Source: RGIG7213 sp045124505
GTDB taxonomy: Bacteria; Bacillota; Clostridia; Oscillospirales; CAG-272
Reading direction: 5' to 3'
NCBI GenBank assembly: GCA_045124505.1
Contig: JBGVLZ010000086.1
Coordinates: forward strand, 1-64,000
DNA: 64,000 nt
Shown here one piece after another: positions 23,750 through 33,141 of this stretch. Positions within the stretch are counted from its first letter, which is position 1. Each line of letters opens with the position of its first letter. Both the position numbers and the translations under genes were made by a program. The notes beneath the pieces were generated by a model, which saw only the letters and a program-made list of their open reading frames with translations, did not search any database and was not told the origin of the DNA.

Positions 23750-25858
23750 TCAATTCAGACTGAAAAGTAATTTGCTGTATGTGGGGTATGTCAGAACATC
23801 ACTCGGCAAAAGCGGCTCAGCTGAATCGGCACACGCACGGAGCTTCTGCATAGCAGGAAATACCTTTGTACGGTAATAGATCGCTTTTTCCGCCTTTGAT
23901 TCAAGTTTACCTGCCTCTACGAGCTCACAAAGAAGCTCATCACAGCATTCTGACATATTTTCTGTCGCTTCCGACAGCTTCTTTATCATTTTAATTTCCG
24001 CATTACACGGACATTCGGGTATAACTGCTCTCTTCGCTACAACTGTTTCGGAAAGTATGCGTGTGTATTTAAGCGCACACGGCATAATATCACGCTTGAC
24101 CATATCAAGCATTGTATACCCTTCTATCTTCATCGTCTTTCTGTAATTTTCGTACATTATCTCAAGACGTGAATTTATTTCCGCACGTGAGAACACACCG
24201 AACTTTTCAAACAAAGCAACATTATTTTCGCTGTTAAGAAGCTTTATCGCTTCGGGAGTTGATGCAAGATTGAGAAGTCCTCTTTTTTCCGCTTCATCTA
24301 TCCACTCCTGTGCGTAGTTATTGCCGTTGAATATTATGCGCTTGTGCGCCTTTATCGTTTCACGGAGCATTTCAAGAACAGCATTCTCGAAATCCGTTCC
24401 CGCTGTCATTTTCGCCTCAATTGAATCGGACATATGGCACAAAGCATCAGCGACCGCTGTGTTTATGGCGATATTCGGTTCTGCAACGGAATCAGCAGAG
24501 CCGGGCATACGGAATTCAAATTTATTACCCGTGAATGCAAACGGCGATGTTCTGTTTCTGTCTGTTGTGTCCTTTTTGAAGTGAGGAAGGATATTAACAC
24601 CCGATTCAAAGTCAACACGGTCACGCTCATTGTAAAGCGCATCGTTTTCAACCGCTTCAAGGATTTCGTAAAGCTCATCACCCAAAAAGATCGAAACAAT
24701 GGCGGGAGGCGCTTCCGATGCACCAAGTCTGTGGTCGTTGCCTGCTGTGGCAACGGAGATGCGGAGAAGGTCCTGATGATCGTCAACAGCCTTAATAACA
24801 GCCGTCAGGAACACGAGGAACTGTATATTATCCCTCGGTGACTTACCGGGCTTCAAGAGATTTACTCCCGTGTCTGTGTTAAGTCCCCAGTTATTGTGCT
24901 TACCCGATCCCGAAACACCCATAAAAGGCTTTTCGTGAAGCAGACATGCAAGATCGTGACGTGCTGCAACCTTTTTCATCGTTTCCATCATGAGCTGGTT
25001 CTGGTCAGTTGCAATATTTGCCGTGGTGAACACAGGTGCAAGCTCATGCTGTGAGGGGGCGGCTTCGTTATGTTCAGTCTTTGCGACAACGCCGAGACGC
25101 CACATTTCTTCGTCAAGGTCACGCATAAAGAGCTTTACTCTGTCCTTGATCGTACCGAAATAGTGGTCATCAAGCTCCTGTCCCTTGGGAGGACGTGCGC
25201 CGAACAGGGTTCTGCCCGTAAACACAAGGTCGCGTCTTTGATCGTAAAGGGATTTATCTATCAGAAAATATTCCTGTTCTGCACCGAGGTTCGGTGTAAC
25301 ACGCTTAACATCCGTTCCAAACAACTTAAGCATACGTGTTGCCTGCTTGTTTACAGCCTCCATTGAACGTAAAAGCGGTGTCTTTTTGTCAAGCGCTTCA
25401 CCGCCGAATGAGCAGAAAGCCGTCGGTATGCAAAGTGTATCGTCTTTTATGAATGCATATGACGAAGGGTCCCACGCTGTATATCCTCTTGCCTCAAACG
25501 TGGCACGAAGACCGCCTGACGGAAATGAGGAGGCATCGGGTTCGCCCTTGATAAGCTCCTTGCCCGAAAACTCCATTATAACTCCGCCGTCTTTTGTGGG
25601 GGATATAAAGCTGTCGTGCTTTTCCGCTGTCATTCCCGTCATAGGTTGGAACCAATGCGTGAAATGAGTTGCGCCTTTTTCTATTGCCCAATCCTTCATC
25701 GCCGTTGCAATTATATCGGCAATTGCAGAATCAAGGGCACGTCCGTCATCTATAGTTTTGCGAAGCGCCTTATAAGTTTCCTCCGGAAGTCTTTCTTTCA
25801 TTGCAGAGTCATTAAAAACCATGCAGCCGAATATTTCGGGTATGTTTGAAACAGACAT
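23750..25858 (-). CDS. glnN: Type III glutamine synthetase
   Basis: A 702-residue GSIII, matching the usual length of about 700-730 for GlnN. Visible signatures include FTHWFQPMTG near residue 80, NLGAEQEYFLID, EHNEAAPSQHELAPVF and NRTSPFAFTGNKFEFR. It makes glutamine from glutamate, ammonia and ATP. GAAAGGAATTTG precedes the ATG. It is 1 bp from the carboxypeptidase homologue and 20 bp from thiI, all in the same direction, but I see no functional link between them. Confidence 0.95.
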   Translation of the reverse strand: MSVSNIPEIFGCMVFNDSAMKERLPEETYKALRKTIDDGRALDSAIADIIATAMKDWAIEKGATHFTHWFQPMTGMTAEKHDSFISPTKDGGVIMEFSGKELIKGEPDASSFPSGGLRATFEARGYTAWDPSSYAFIKDDTLCIPTAFCSFGGEALDKKTPLLRSMEAVNKQATRMLKLFGTDVKRVTPNLGAEQEYFLIDKSLYDQRRDLVFTGRTLFGARPPKGQELDDHYFGTIKDRVKLFMRDLDEEMWRLGVVAKTEHNEAAPSQHELAPVFTTANIATDQNQLMMETMKKVAARHDLACLLHEKPFMGVSGSGKHNNWGLNTDTGVNLLKPGKSPRDNIQFLVFLTAVIKAVDDHQDLLRISVATAGNDHRLGASEAPPAIVSIFLGDELYEILEAVENDALYNERDRVDFESGVNILPHFKKDTTDRNRTSPFAFTGNKFEFRMPGSADSVAEPNIAINTAVADALCHMSDSIEAKMTAGTDFENAVLEMLRETIKAHKRIIFNGNNYAQEWIDEAEKRGLLNLASTPEAIKLLNSENNVALFEKFGVFSRAEINSRLEIMYENYRKTMKIEGYTMLDMVKRDIMPCALKYTRILSETVVAKRAVIPECPCNAEIKMIKKLSEATENMSECCDELLCELVEAGKLESKAEKAIYYRTKVFPAMQKLRACADSAEPLLPSDVLTYPTYSKLLFSLN

Positions 25859-25878
25859 ATCAAATTCCTTTCGGTGTA

Positions 25879-27051
25879 TTATTCTTCTCTTCTGTACGTA
25901 TACATCGTTTCGTATGCTTTTTCGAGCAGTCCTTCGACGTCTATACGCTCCTCCTGCGCTATTACCTTTGCCATTTCAGGTCTTGTTCTCGGGTGGCGGG
26001 GAGTAAATACCGTACAGCAGTCCTCATACGGAAGCACAGACGTTTCATACGTATTTATCTTTCTTGAGATTTCAACTATTTCTTCTTTATCAAGTCCTAT
26101 GCAGGGACGGAACACGGGCATGCTCACAACGCTGTCTGTAACGCAAAGTGCATCCATTGTCTGTGAAGCGACCTGACCGATACTCTCCCCTGTTACAAGG
26201 GCTGAGCATTTAAATTCTTCGGCGCATCTTTGTGCAAGCTTCATCATGAAACGGCGGAGAAGAAGCGTGAAATAATCCTCATCGCACTTATCACGCAAAA
26301 CCTCCTGGATCTCCTTGACGTTTATAACGTGGAGCGTTGTATAACCGTTATATTCCGAAACAAGCTCAGCAAGCTTTGCGACCTTGTCAAGCGCTCTTTC
26401 GCTCGTATAGGGATATGACTCAAAGTGAAGCGCTTCGATCTTAACGCCTCGCTTGCATATCATATGACCTGCAACAGGGCTGTCTATACCGCCTGACAGA
26501 AGCAAAAGCGCACGTCCGTTTGTGCCGACAGGCATACCGCCTGCGCCCTTTTCCTGATCGGGATGTATAAATGCTTCATCATCACGTATTTCAACCCTGA
26601 TTATTTCATCGGGATTTCTTACGTCTACTTTTATTCCTCTTACCGTTTCAAGTACAGCTCCCCCGCACTCGTCGCAAATCTGCGGAGATGTAAAGGGAAA
26701 ACGCTTGTCGGCACGCTTTGCCTCGATTTTAAAGGTTTTACAGCCTGCAAGCATATCGGGTGCGCACTGTTTAAGCGTGGAAATTATGCTGTCCATATTT
26801 TTTTCGCACGTTACCGCACGGCTGACACCGACAATTCCGAATATCTTTTTGCATGCTTCATATGCACCGTCGATATCGCAATCCTCATTCTTCGGTGTTA
26901 CCGTAACTGTGCTTTGCGCACGGGTGACTTCAAAGTCACCGTACTTTTTCATTCTGATCCTTATGTGTTTTGCAAGAGTCGCCTCAAATGAGCTTTTGTT
27001 AGCACCCTTAAGTGCGATCTCTCCGTATTTAAGCAGTATCTTTTCCATCAT
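25879..27051 (-). CDS. thiI: tRNA 4-thiouridine synthetase
   Basis: A 390-residue protein with KYGEIALKGANKSSFE at the start, a THUMP domain to about 165, and a PP-loop LLLLSGGIDSPVAGHMI near 185. It has no C-terminal rhodanese domain, as is usual in Firmicutes, so it makes s4U in tRNA (and may act in thiazole synthesis) with a separate sulfur donor. It overlaps the typA stop by 4 nt (ATGA), so the two are coupled. Confidence 0.94.
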   Translation of the reverse strand: MMEKILLKYGEIALKGANKSSFEATLAKHIRIRMKKYGDFEVTRAQSTVTVTPKNEDCDIDGAYEACKKIFGIVGVSRAVTCEKNMDSIISTLKQCAPDMLAGCKTFKIEAKRADKRFPFTSPQICDECGGAVLETVRGIKVDVRNPDEIIRVEIRDDEAFIHPDQEKGAGGMPVGTNGRALLLLSGGIDSPVAGHMICKRGVKIEALHFESYPYTSERALDKVAKLAELVSEYNGYTTLHVINVKEIQEVLRDKCDEDYFTLLLRRFMMKLAQRCAEEFKCSALVTGESIGQVASQTMDALCVTDSVVSMPVFRPCIGLDKEEIVEISRKINTYETSVLPYEDCCTVFTPRHPRTRPEMAKVIAQEERIDVEGLLEKAYETMYTYRREE

Positions 27052-28874
27052 GCGTTATTCTTCTTACTCTGCGCCTTGAGTCTTAATGAGTTATCAAGTA
27101 TCTTCTTACGCAGTCTTATTGATTTCGGTGTTATTTCTATAAGCTCATCATCCGCAATAAATTCTATTGCTTCCTCAAGCGACATTATGATAGGTGTAAC
27201 AAGCTTCAAAGCTTCGTCAGCACCCGTTGAACGGATAGCGGTAAGGTGCTTTTTCTTACATACGTTTACGGCAATATCACCGACCTTCGGCGACTGACCG
27301 ACGATCATACCCTCGTAAACGGGTGTCTGAACGGGAATAAACATATCTCCTCTGTCCTGTGCATTGAAAAGACCGTACGATGTTGCCTCGCCTGTTTCCG
27401 ATGCGATAAGTGAGCCTGTGTATCTTCTTACTATCTCACCCTTGTACGGCTCATATCCGTCAAACAGAGTATTGAGTATACCCTCGCCTCTTGTATCCGT
27501 CATAAGCTGTGAACGGTAGCCGATAAGGCATCTTGACGGAATTTTATAGTTTATCTTTGTACGGCTTCCCTGGGTTGACATTTCAAGAAGCTCACCTTTT
27601 CTTGCGCCAAGCTTTTCAATAACGACGCCGACATATTCAGCGGGAACGTCAACCTGTGCAAGCTCCATAGGCTCACACGTCACGCCGTCAATTTCTTTAA
27701 ACAGAACTCTCGGTGTGGAACAGCAAATTTCATATCCCTCACGGCGCATCGTTTCGATAAGAATGGACAAATGCATTTCGCCTCTGCCCATTACACGGAA
27801 GCAGTCTGTTGTTTCACCGTCCTCAACACGGAGGGAAACGTCCTTCAGAAGCTCACGGTACAGTCTTTCTCTTATCTGACGGCTCGTTACAAATTTTCCT
27901 TCACGGCCTGCAAACGGGCTGTCGTTGACGGAGAACGTCATTTCGATCGTCGGTTCGCTTACCTTGACAAATTCAAGAGGTTCAATACAAGCAGTTGAAG
28001 TTACCGTATCACCGATAGTTATATCTTCAGCACCTGAGAAGCAGACAATATCACCCATTGTCGCATTTTCAACGCCTACACGGTTAAGTCCGTCTATCTG
28101 CATAAGCTTTACTATCTTACTTCTTTTCGGAGTTGCACCGCTGTGGAAATTGGAGATCATTACCTCCTGTCCCTGCTTTATTCTGCCTCGTTCAATTCGT
28201 CCGATACCTATTCTTCCGACGTATTCGTTATAGTCGATAGATGAAACAAGAAGCTGAAGTTCACCGTTTTCGTCGCCTTCGGGGCACGGAATATGGTTTA
28301 CTATTGCTTCAAAAAGCACTTTCAGATCGGGATCCTGTGAGTGGGGATTGAGCGATGCCGTTCCCGCACGGCCGTTGCAGAATATGATAGGAGAGTCGAG
28401 CTGTTCGTCCGTTGCATCAAGATCGATAAACAATTCAAGCACTTCATCGGGCACTTCATCAACTCTTGCGTCTGCACGGTCGATCTTATTTACAACGATG
28501 ATAACTTTATGACCCATGCCAAGAGCCTTTTCAAGCACGAATCTTGTCTGGGGCATAGGACCTTCCGCCGCATCAACGAGCAGAACGACACCGTTAACCA
28601 TTTTCAGTATACGTTCAACCTCGCCGCCGAAGTCAGCGTGTCCGGGGGTATCTATAAGGTTTATCTTTATGTCGCCGTAATGTACGGCAGTGTTTTTTGC
28701 AAGTATCGTAATGCCTCTTTCTTTTTCAAGGTCATTTGAGTCCATTACTCTTTCTTCCGTCACCTGATTATCTCTGAATACACCGCCCTGCTTCAGCATT
28801 TCGTCAACAAGCGTTGTTTTACCGTGGTCAACGTGGGCGATGATCGCAACATTTCTTAAATCTTCTCTTTTCAA
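27048..28874 (-). CDS. typA: Ribosome-associated GTPase TypA/BipA
   Basis: A 608-residue translational GTPase with G1 AHVDHGKTTL, G3 DTPGHADF and G4 NKIDR, then EF-G-like domains III and V and the BipA-specific C-terminal domain (SRCLIGYRSQLMTDTRGEG). The length equals the family norm. It acts on the ribosome in 50S assembly and stress adaptation. It is followed directly by thiI. The upstream 28892-28909 carries a small hairpin GCAAAG/CTTTGC. Confidence 0.96.
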   Translation of the reverse strand: MKREDLRNVAIIAHVDHGKTTLVDEMLKQGGVFRDNQVTEERVMDSNDLEKERGITILAKNTAVHYGDIKINLIDTPGHADFGGEVERILKMVNGVVLLVDAAEGPMPQTRFVLEKALGMGHKVIIVVNKIDRADARVDEVPDEVLELFIDLDATDEQLDSPIIFCNGRAGTASLNPHSQDPDLKVLFEAIVNHIPCPEGDENGELQLLVSSIDYNEYVGRIGIGRIERGRIKQGQEVMISNFHSGATPKRSKIVKLMQIDGLNRVGVENATMGDIVCFSGAEDITIGDTVTSTACIEPLEFVKVSEPTIEMTFSVNDSPFAGREGKFVTSRQIRERLYRELLKDVSLRVEDGETTDCFRVMGRGEMHLSILIETMRREGYEICCSTPRVLFKEIDGVTCEPMELAQVDVPAEYVGVVIEKLGARKGELLEMSTQGSRTKINYKIPSRCLIGYRSQLMTDTRGEGILNTLFDGYEPYKGEIVRRYTGSLIASETGEATSYGLFNAQDRGDMFIPVQTPVYEGMIVGQSPKVGDIAVNVCKKKHLTAIRSTGADEALKLVTPIIMSLEEAIEFIADDELIEITPKSIRLRKKILDNSLRLKAQSKKNNA

Positions 28875-29024
28875 ACTATATCATTCCTTTCGGCAAAGCC
28901 GTAGCTTTGCGTAAACTTTACCTAATATCGGTCTTAATAGTTAATAATAACACACACACGTTTATATTTAAAATATATAAATAAAATTTATTTATGAATA
29001 CGGTGTAAATTTTATCATTTTGCA

Positions 29025-29179
29025 CGGGACGTCGAGGGCGCCGTCCCCTACAAACCGTATTGAATAAAACAAACAAAGTAAGGATTTATTCGTACGTCAT
29101 ACATTTTTTTTGAAGGCAATACAAATTTTACTGCAAGATTGTATTGAAAATTGTAGGGGACGGCGCCCTCGACGTCCCG
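29025..29179. repeat. Perfect 29-bp inverted repeat (MITE-like) in the typA upstream gap
   Basis: The 29 bases at 29025-29053 are the exact reverse complement of 29151-29179, with 97 bp of AT-rich DNA between. Each arm is itself a stem-loop (GGGACG/CGTCCC around GCGCCCTCGA). Related solo copies lie at 33090 and 34247. The arms and spacer look like a non-autonomous mobile repeat; no transposase is present. The gap 28875-29333 holds this, the cloverleaf palindrome and no gene. Confidence 0.75.
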
Positions 29180-29204
29180 CTTCCCGTCTTGTTCGTTTGT
29201 TCAC

Positions 29205-29315
29205 GGGCGGCACAATTCACGCATGCGTGAATTCGACAGTGCGTGCTATGTATATATCTTAAAAAAGCGTAAATTACGCACTGTCAGGTTTCGCATAATG
29301 CGAAACGTGCCGCCC
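29205..29315. repeat. Compact four-way-junction (cloverleaf) palindrome
   Basis: A 9-bp closing stem GGGCGGCAC (29205-29213) / GTGCCGCCC (29307-29315) encloses three hairpins. The first is a perfect 20-bp palindrome, 29214-29233. The second is a 10-bp stem GACAGTGCGT/ACGCACTGTC, 29235-29244 with 29276-29285. The third is an 8-bp stem GTTTCGCA/TGCGAAAC, 29288-29306. Only 0-2 nt are unpaired between helices. It begins 18 bp after the phosphodiesterase stop. It could be an extruding DNA element or an RNA structure. Confidence 0.7.
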
Positions 29316-29333
29316 CCGAAAGAAGCCCGTTTA

Positions 29334-29801
29334 TTACGATATCAACCCGTGCGACAGAAGCACAGAGCCGTTTTTGACATTCATTATACCGTAGCTGCAA
29401 GCACCGTCTTCATACCTTGAAATACTGCCGGGGTTAAACAGATAAAGCCCGTCACGGTAAAGTAAAAATCTTCTGTGGGTATGACCGAAAAGGGCTACCT
29501 TTACACCCTTTTCACGAGCATATGTTTCATATACGGATGTACTTTCTTTTACAAAAAATCTGTGTCCGTGTGTGATAAGCGTCAAAGCCCCGTCAAATTT
29601 TTCGGTAATCACCTCGGGATATTGCGAAAACATATCGCAGTTGCCTCTGACAGCTATATAAACAGCACGGCTGTCAAAAAACGATGAATCACCCGAACCG
29701 TCACCGAGGTGAACTATATATTCGGCATCGGGGTGAAGTGAAGCTGCACGGAGCATATTTTCAGCTTTACCGTGCGAATCGGAAAAAATCAGTACTTTCA
29801 T
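29334..29801 (-). CDS. YfcE/MJ0936-family metallophosphoesterase
   Basis: A 155-residue protein with the calcineurin-like metal motifs FSDSHG (residue 6), HLGDG, GNCD, THGHR and FGHTHR. The size and motif set fit the MJ0936/YfcE phosphodiesterases, which hydrolyse small phosphodiesters in the cytoplasm; the natural substrate is unknown. The ATG at 29801 has AGGAGA 5 nt upstream, better than the ATG at 29819. The cloverleaf palindrome lies just past the stop. Confidence 0.85.
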   Translation of the reverse strand: MKVLIFSDSHGKAENMLRAASLHPDAEYIVHLGDGSGDSSFFDSRAVYIAVRGNCDMFSQYPEVITEKFDGALTLITHGHRFFVKESTSVYETYAREKGVKVALFGHTHRRFLLYRDGLYLFNPGSISRYEDGACSYGIMNVKNGSVLLSHGLIS

Positions 29802-29878
29802 TTTATCTCCTGTAAACAAAACCGTAAAATACGCATATTATGCGTAATGAACAAATAAATTTTTAAGGGTGGTATTTT

Positions 29879-30127
29879 ATGAATATTGACAAAAGCTCTT
29901 TGGAAAACCTTGCAAAAATGAACGATGACGAGCTCCGAATGAAGATCTTGCAAATAGCATCTGCCTGCGGTGCCGACACAAAAAAGCTTGCAAAAAAGCT
30001 TGATACATCAAAGCTTCGTGAAAACATTTCTTCAATGTCGCAGTCGGATATCGACCGTGTTATGAGAGCTGTCGGACGTGAAAACGCACGGATAATCAAA
30101 GAAAATATTGAAAACGGCGGTAAATAG
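29879..30127 (+). CDS. Small conserved-looking helical protein, first of a trio
   Basis: An 82-residue, mostly helical, charged protein (MNIDKSSLENLAKMNDDELR...). It has no signal, membrane segment or cysteine. AAGGGTGG lies 6 nt before the ATG. It is followed 2 bp later by the next gene and then by a third 15 bp after that, so the three form one small operon divergent from the phosphodiesterase. I do not recognise the family. Confidence 0.6.
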   Translation: MNIDKSSLENLAKMNDDELRMKILQIASACGADTKKLAKKLDTSKLRENISSMSQSDIDRVMRAVGRENARIIKENIENGGK

Positions 30128-30129
30128 TA

Positions 30130-30444
30130 ATGGATGCGGATTTATCGGGAAAGCTTAACGAAATACTCTCCGACCCAGACCGGCTGAAAACTGTCATGGC
30201 GGCGGTATCGGGTATCATGGGACAGAATGAAAAGCCGCCGCCTGAAATTCCCGTGCAAAAAACAGAGCCGCCGCCTTTATCTGCATCTGTGCCTGCATTT
30301 AAAAGTAATGAGCGAACAGAGCTTTTACGCGCGCTCAAACCGTTTTTATCAAAGGAAAAATGCGACAGAATAGACAAGATGCTTAAAATAATGACATTTG
30401 CGGAGCTTGCAGGCGTGCTGTCCTACGACAGCACGAAAAAATAG
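30130..30444 (+). CDS. Small proline-rich-linker protein, second of the trio
   Basis: A 104-residue protein with a helical N-terminus (LSGKLNEILSDPDRLKTVMA), a proline-rich middle (KPPPEIPVQKTEPPP) and a helical C-terminus (RALKPFLSKEKCDRIDKMLK). The layout suggests two small modules joined by a flexible linker. It has no membrane segment. It starts 2 bp after the previous stop. The function is unknown. Confidence 0.6.
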   Translation: MDADLSGKLNEILSDPDRLKTVMAAVSGIMGQNEKPPPEIPVQKTEPPPLSASVPAFKSNERTELLRALKPFLSKEKCDRIDKMLKIMTFAELAGVLSYDSTKK

Positions 30445-30459
30445 CGGAGGGAGAACAAT

Positions 30460-30771
30460 ATGTACAGCAGAAATTTTGCAAACGCACCGCCGCCGAATAA
30501 TTACAACGGCACATTATACCGTGAGAAAAAAGAAGAAGCATCAGAAACATCTATATCAAAGCAGGATGAAGAAATGTCGGTTCACTCGGAAAACAAATGG
30601 GAAAACGAAACCGAGAAGCACGATTCTCTGCTTTCCAAGGGATTCAGCATACACCTTGATACAGAGGATCTGCTGCTCCTCGGTCTGGTCTTTCTGCTCA
30701 TGGCAAACGGGGAAAAAAGCGATATGATGCTTATTATCTCCTTACTTTTTGCCACAGGCATATTCTTTTAA
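30460..30771 (+). CDS. Small protein with a C-terminal membrane hairpin, third of the trio
   Basis: A 103-residue protein: a polar, low-complexity first half, then IHLDTEDLLLLGLVFLLMAN and a second hydrophobic run MMLIISLLFATGIFF at the very end. It is probably anchored in the membrane by its tail. GGAGGGAGAAC precedes the ATG. Its stop codon overlaps the trpS stop by 4 nt on the opposite strand, so there is no room for a separate terminator. Confidence 0.6.
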   Translation: MYSRNFANAPPPNNYNGTLYREKKEEASETSISKQDEEMSVHSENKWENETEKHDSLLSKGFSIHLDTEDLLLLGLVFLLMANGEKSDMMLIISLLFATGIFF

Positions 30772-31769
30772 ATTTGTACAAAGCCGACCTTGCGGTACAC
30801 CTTTGAAAGTGTCTTTCTTGCAAGGTATGAAGCCTTTTCGGAATTTTCCTTGAAAATTCCTTCAAGATAAGCCTTGTCCTTCATAAGTCTGTCAAATTCA
30901 CTTCTTATGGGGTCGAGGCTTTCTGCGCATATTTCACCGACAGCGGCTTTGAAATCACCGTAGCCCTTGCCTGCAAATTCCTTCTCTATTTCTTCATCGG
31001 ACTTACCCGTGAAGCAGGAATATATCGTCATAAGATTGTTTATGCCGTCCTTGCCCTCTGCTCTGCAAACGCAGGTGTCGCTGTCCGTTACGGCACGCTT
31101 GAATTTTCTTATGATATCGTCCTTTTTGTCAAGGATGGAAACGTATGCGTTTACGTTTTCATCGGACTTACTCATTTTCTTTGACGGCTCGGCGAGCGAA
31201 TATATCTTTGCTCCCTTCGTTATGTAAGGCTCAGGCACACGGAATGTTTCACCGTATACCGAGTTAAAGCGGTTTGCAATATCACGTGTCAATTCGATGT
31301 GCTGTCTTTGGTCCTCACCCACAGGAACGAGATCCGTCTGATACAAAAGTATATCGGATGCCATAAGTGTGGGATATGTGAAAAGACCTGCGTTGATATT
31401 ATCGGCATTTTTTGCGCTCTTGTCCTTGAACTGTGTCATTCTTGACAGCTCACCGAACATTGTATAGCAGTTGAGCACCCACGAAAGCTGAACGTGTGCA
31501 GGCACATGGCTCTGCACGTACATTATATTCTTGACAGGGTCAAGTCCGCAGGCGATATATATCGCCATTATTTCATAAGTTCTTCTACGCAGATCTGCGG
31601 GTGTCTGGCGGACTGTTATTGCATGCTGGTCAACAACACAGTAAAGACATTCATAATCGTCCTGAAGCGTTGTCCAGTTCTTTATTGCACCGAGATAGTT
31701 TCCTATCGTGAGGTTTCCGCTGGGCTGTACACCCGAAAAAATTCTCTTTTTAGCTTCTGTATTTTCCAT
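30768..31769 (-). CDS. trpS: Tryptophanyl-tRNA synthetase
   Basis: A 333-residue class I synthetase with the HIGH-equivalent PSGNLTIGNYLGA, the KMSKS motif and DQHAITVRQ, the normal bacterial TrpRS length. It charges tRNA-Trp. The start shares its first base with the stop codon of the aminotransferase gene upstream, so the two are coupled. I see no T-box leader because no leader exists. Confidence 0.96.
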   Translation of the reverse strand: MENTEAKKRIFSGVQPSGNLTIGNYLGAIKNWTTLQDDYECLYCVVDQHAITVRQTPADLRRRTYEIMAIYIACGLDPVKNIMYVQSHVPAHVQLSWVLNCYTMFGELSRMTQFKDKSAKNADNINAGLFTYPTLMASDILLYQTDLVPVGEDQRQHIELTRDIANRFNSVYGETFRVPEPYITKGAKIYSLAEPSKKMSKSDENVNAYVSILDKKDDIIRKFKRAVTDSDTCVCRAEGKDGINNLMTIYSCFTGKSDEEIEKEFAGKGYGDFKAAVGEICAESLDPIRSEFDRLMKDKAYLEGIFKENSEKASYLARKTLSKVYRKVGFVQI

Positions 31770-32962
31770 TATTTCAAATTCCTTTTTGCAACTGTCGCAA
31801 GTATATCTACACCCTTGACTATCTGCTCGTCAGACGGTGTTGAATAGTTCATTCTGAAGCCGTGGCATACCGCTTCGCCGTCGCACATGAACGTAGCGCC
31901 GGGAACGACTGCGAGCTTATTGTCCGCAAGCTCTTTTATAAACGCTTTGGGGTCTGCTATCGTCTTGGGCATATCACCCCAGATGAAAAGTCCTCCGTCA
32001 GGACGTGTGTATGTAAAGCCCTCTGGCATATTTTCATCAAGGCATTTGAGCATCAAGGATGCCTTATGTCCGTACAGCTTCTTTATCTTTGCGATGTGTC
32101 CGTCAAGATCGTATTCTGTCAAGAACTTGTGGCACATAAGCTGGAAAAAGATGTTTGTGTGAACGTCTGATACCTGCTTGATAATAGCGATCTTCGCCGC
32201 AACATCCTCGTGAAGAAGCAAAAAGCCCACACGCATACCTGCTGAAAGTATCTTTGAAAATGAGCTGCAATATATTACTCTGCCCTCATCGTCCATGCTC
32301 TTTATCGTGGGGACGTCGTCACCGGAAAAACGAAGCTCACCGTAGGGGTTGTCCTCAAGTATGAAGAGATTATATTTCTTCGCAATTTCAAGACAAGCCT
32401 TTCTCTTTTCAAGCGACATCGTTTTACCTGTCGGGTTCTGGAATGTGGGGATAAGATAAAGTATCTTTGCATTGGGATTTGCCTTTGCGGCTTCTTCAAG
32501 CTTTTCTATGTTTATTCCGTCATCATCCATGGGAACGCCTGCGAGCTTACAGCCGTAGGAACGGAAAGCATTGAGCGCACCGATAAACGTAGGTTCTTCA
32601 CAAATAATCGTGTCGCCCTCGTTGCAAAGTACCTTACACGTATGCTCAATTCCCTGCTGACCGCCCGTCATAACGAGGACCGTATCAAAATCCTTACCGA
32701 TACCGAACTTTTCCTTCTGTCTTTTGAGTATCTCCTGTCGCAGGGGAATATATCCCTCTGTGATGCTGTACTGAAGCGCTGTTGTTGACTGCTTTTCAAA
32801 TATATCGTTTGCAAATTTCTGCATTGCATCAACGGGAAAGCTTTCGGGGGAGGGATTGCCTGCGGCAAAAGATATTACCGAGGGGTCTGTGAGTGACTTG
32901 AATATCTCTCTTATAGCCGAGGGCTTGAGCGTTGATACACGGTTTGAAACATTTATCTGCAT
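31769..32962 (-). CDS. PLP-dependent class I aminotransferase (LysN/ARO8-like)
   Basis: A 397-residue fold-type I aminotransferase with the cofactor lysine in SSFSKILSAGMRVGF, the N-terminal ISFAAGNPSPESFP and the substrate Arg in FRMNYSTP. It has no GntR domain, so it is a free-standing enzyme of the 2-aminoadipate/aromatic aminotransferase group. The amino donor specificity cannot be read from sequence. GAAAGGAATTGAATT precedes the ATG. It is followed directly by trpS. Confidence 0.9.
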   Translation of the reverse strand: MQINVSNRVSTLKPSAIREIFKSLTDPSVISFAAGNPSPESFPVDAMQKFANDIFEKQSTTALQYSITEGYIPLRQEILKRQKEKFGIGKDFDTVLVMTGGQQGIEHTCKVLCNEGDTIICEEPTFIGALNAFRSYGCKLAGVPMDDDGINIEKLEEAAKANPNAKILYLIPTFQNPTGKTMSLEKRKACLEIAKKYNLFILEDNPYGELRFSGDDVPTIKSMDDEGRVIYCSSFSKILSAGMRVGFLLLHEDVAAKIAIIKQVSDVHTNIFFQLMCHKFLTEYDLDGHIAKIKKLYGHKASLMLKCLDENMPEGFTYTRPDGGLFIWGDMPKTIADPKAFIKELADNKLAVVPGATFMCDGEAVCHGFRMNYSTPSDEQIVKGVDILATVAKRNLK

Positions 32963-33089
32963 AATTCAATTCCTTTCGTGAACACTATTTTATTTATTAT
33001 ATCATTTCCCGCCCTCATTTTCAATAGAAAAGATAAAAAAAGTGTTTATTTTTGCAAGATTCCAATTTTGCTGATTTTATTCAATGCGA

Positions 33090-33119
33090 TTGTAGGGACA
33101 GGCGTCCTCGACTGTCCGC
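33090..33119. repeat. Solo copy of the GCGYCCTCGA stem-loop repeat
   Basis: TTGTAGG followed by stem GGACAG/CTGTCC around GCGTCCTCGA. The loop matches the arms at 29025 and 29151 while the stem pairs have changed together. It lies just beyond the 33142-33603 stop codon. Confidence 0.6.
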
Positions 33120-33141
33120 TGTAAACCCATTTTCGCCAATA

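Noticed and set aside
29151..29318. tRNA or tmRNA at the cloverleaf palindrome
   Set aside because: The helix lengths and loops do not fit, and there is no T-arm GGTTCGAATCC or CCA end.
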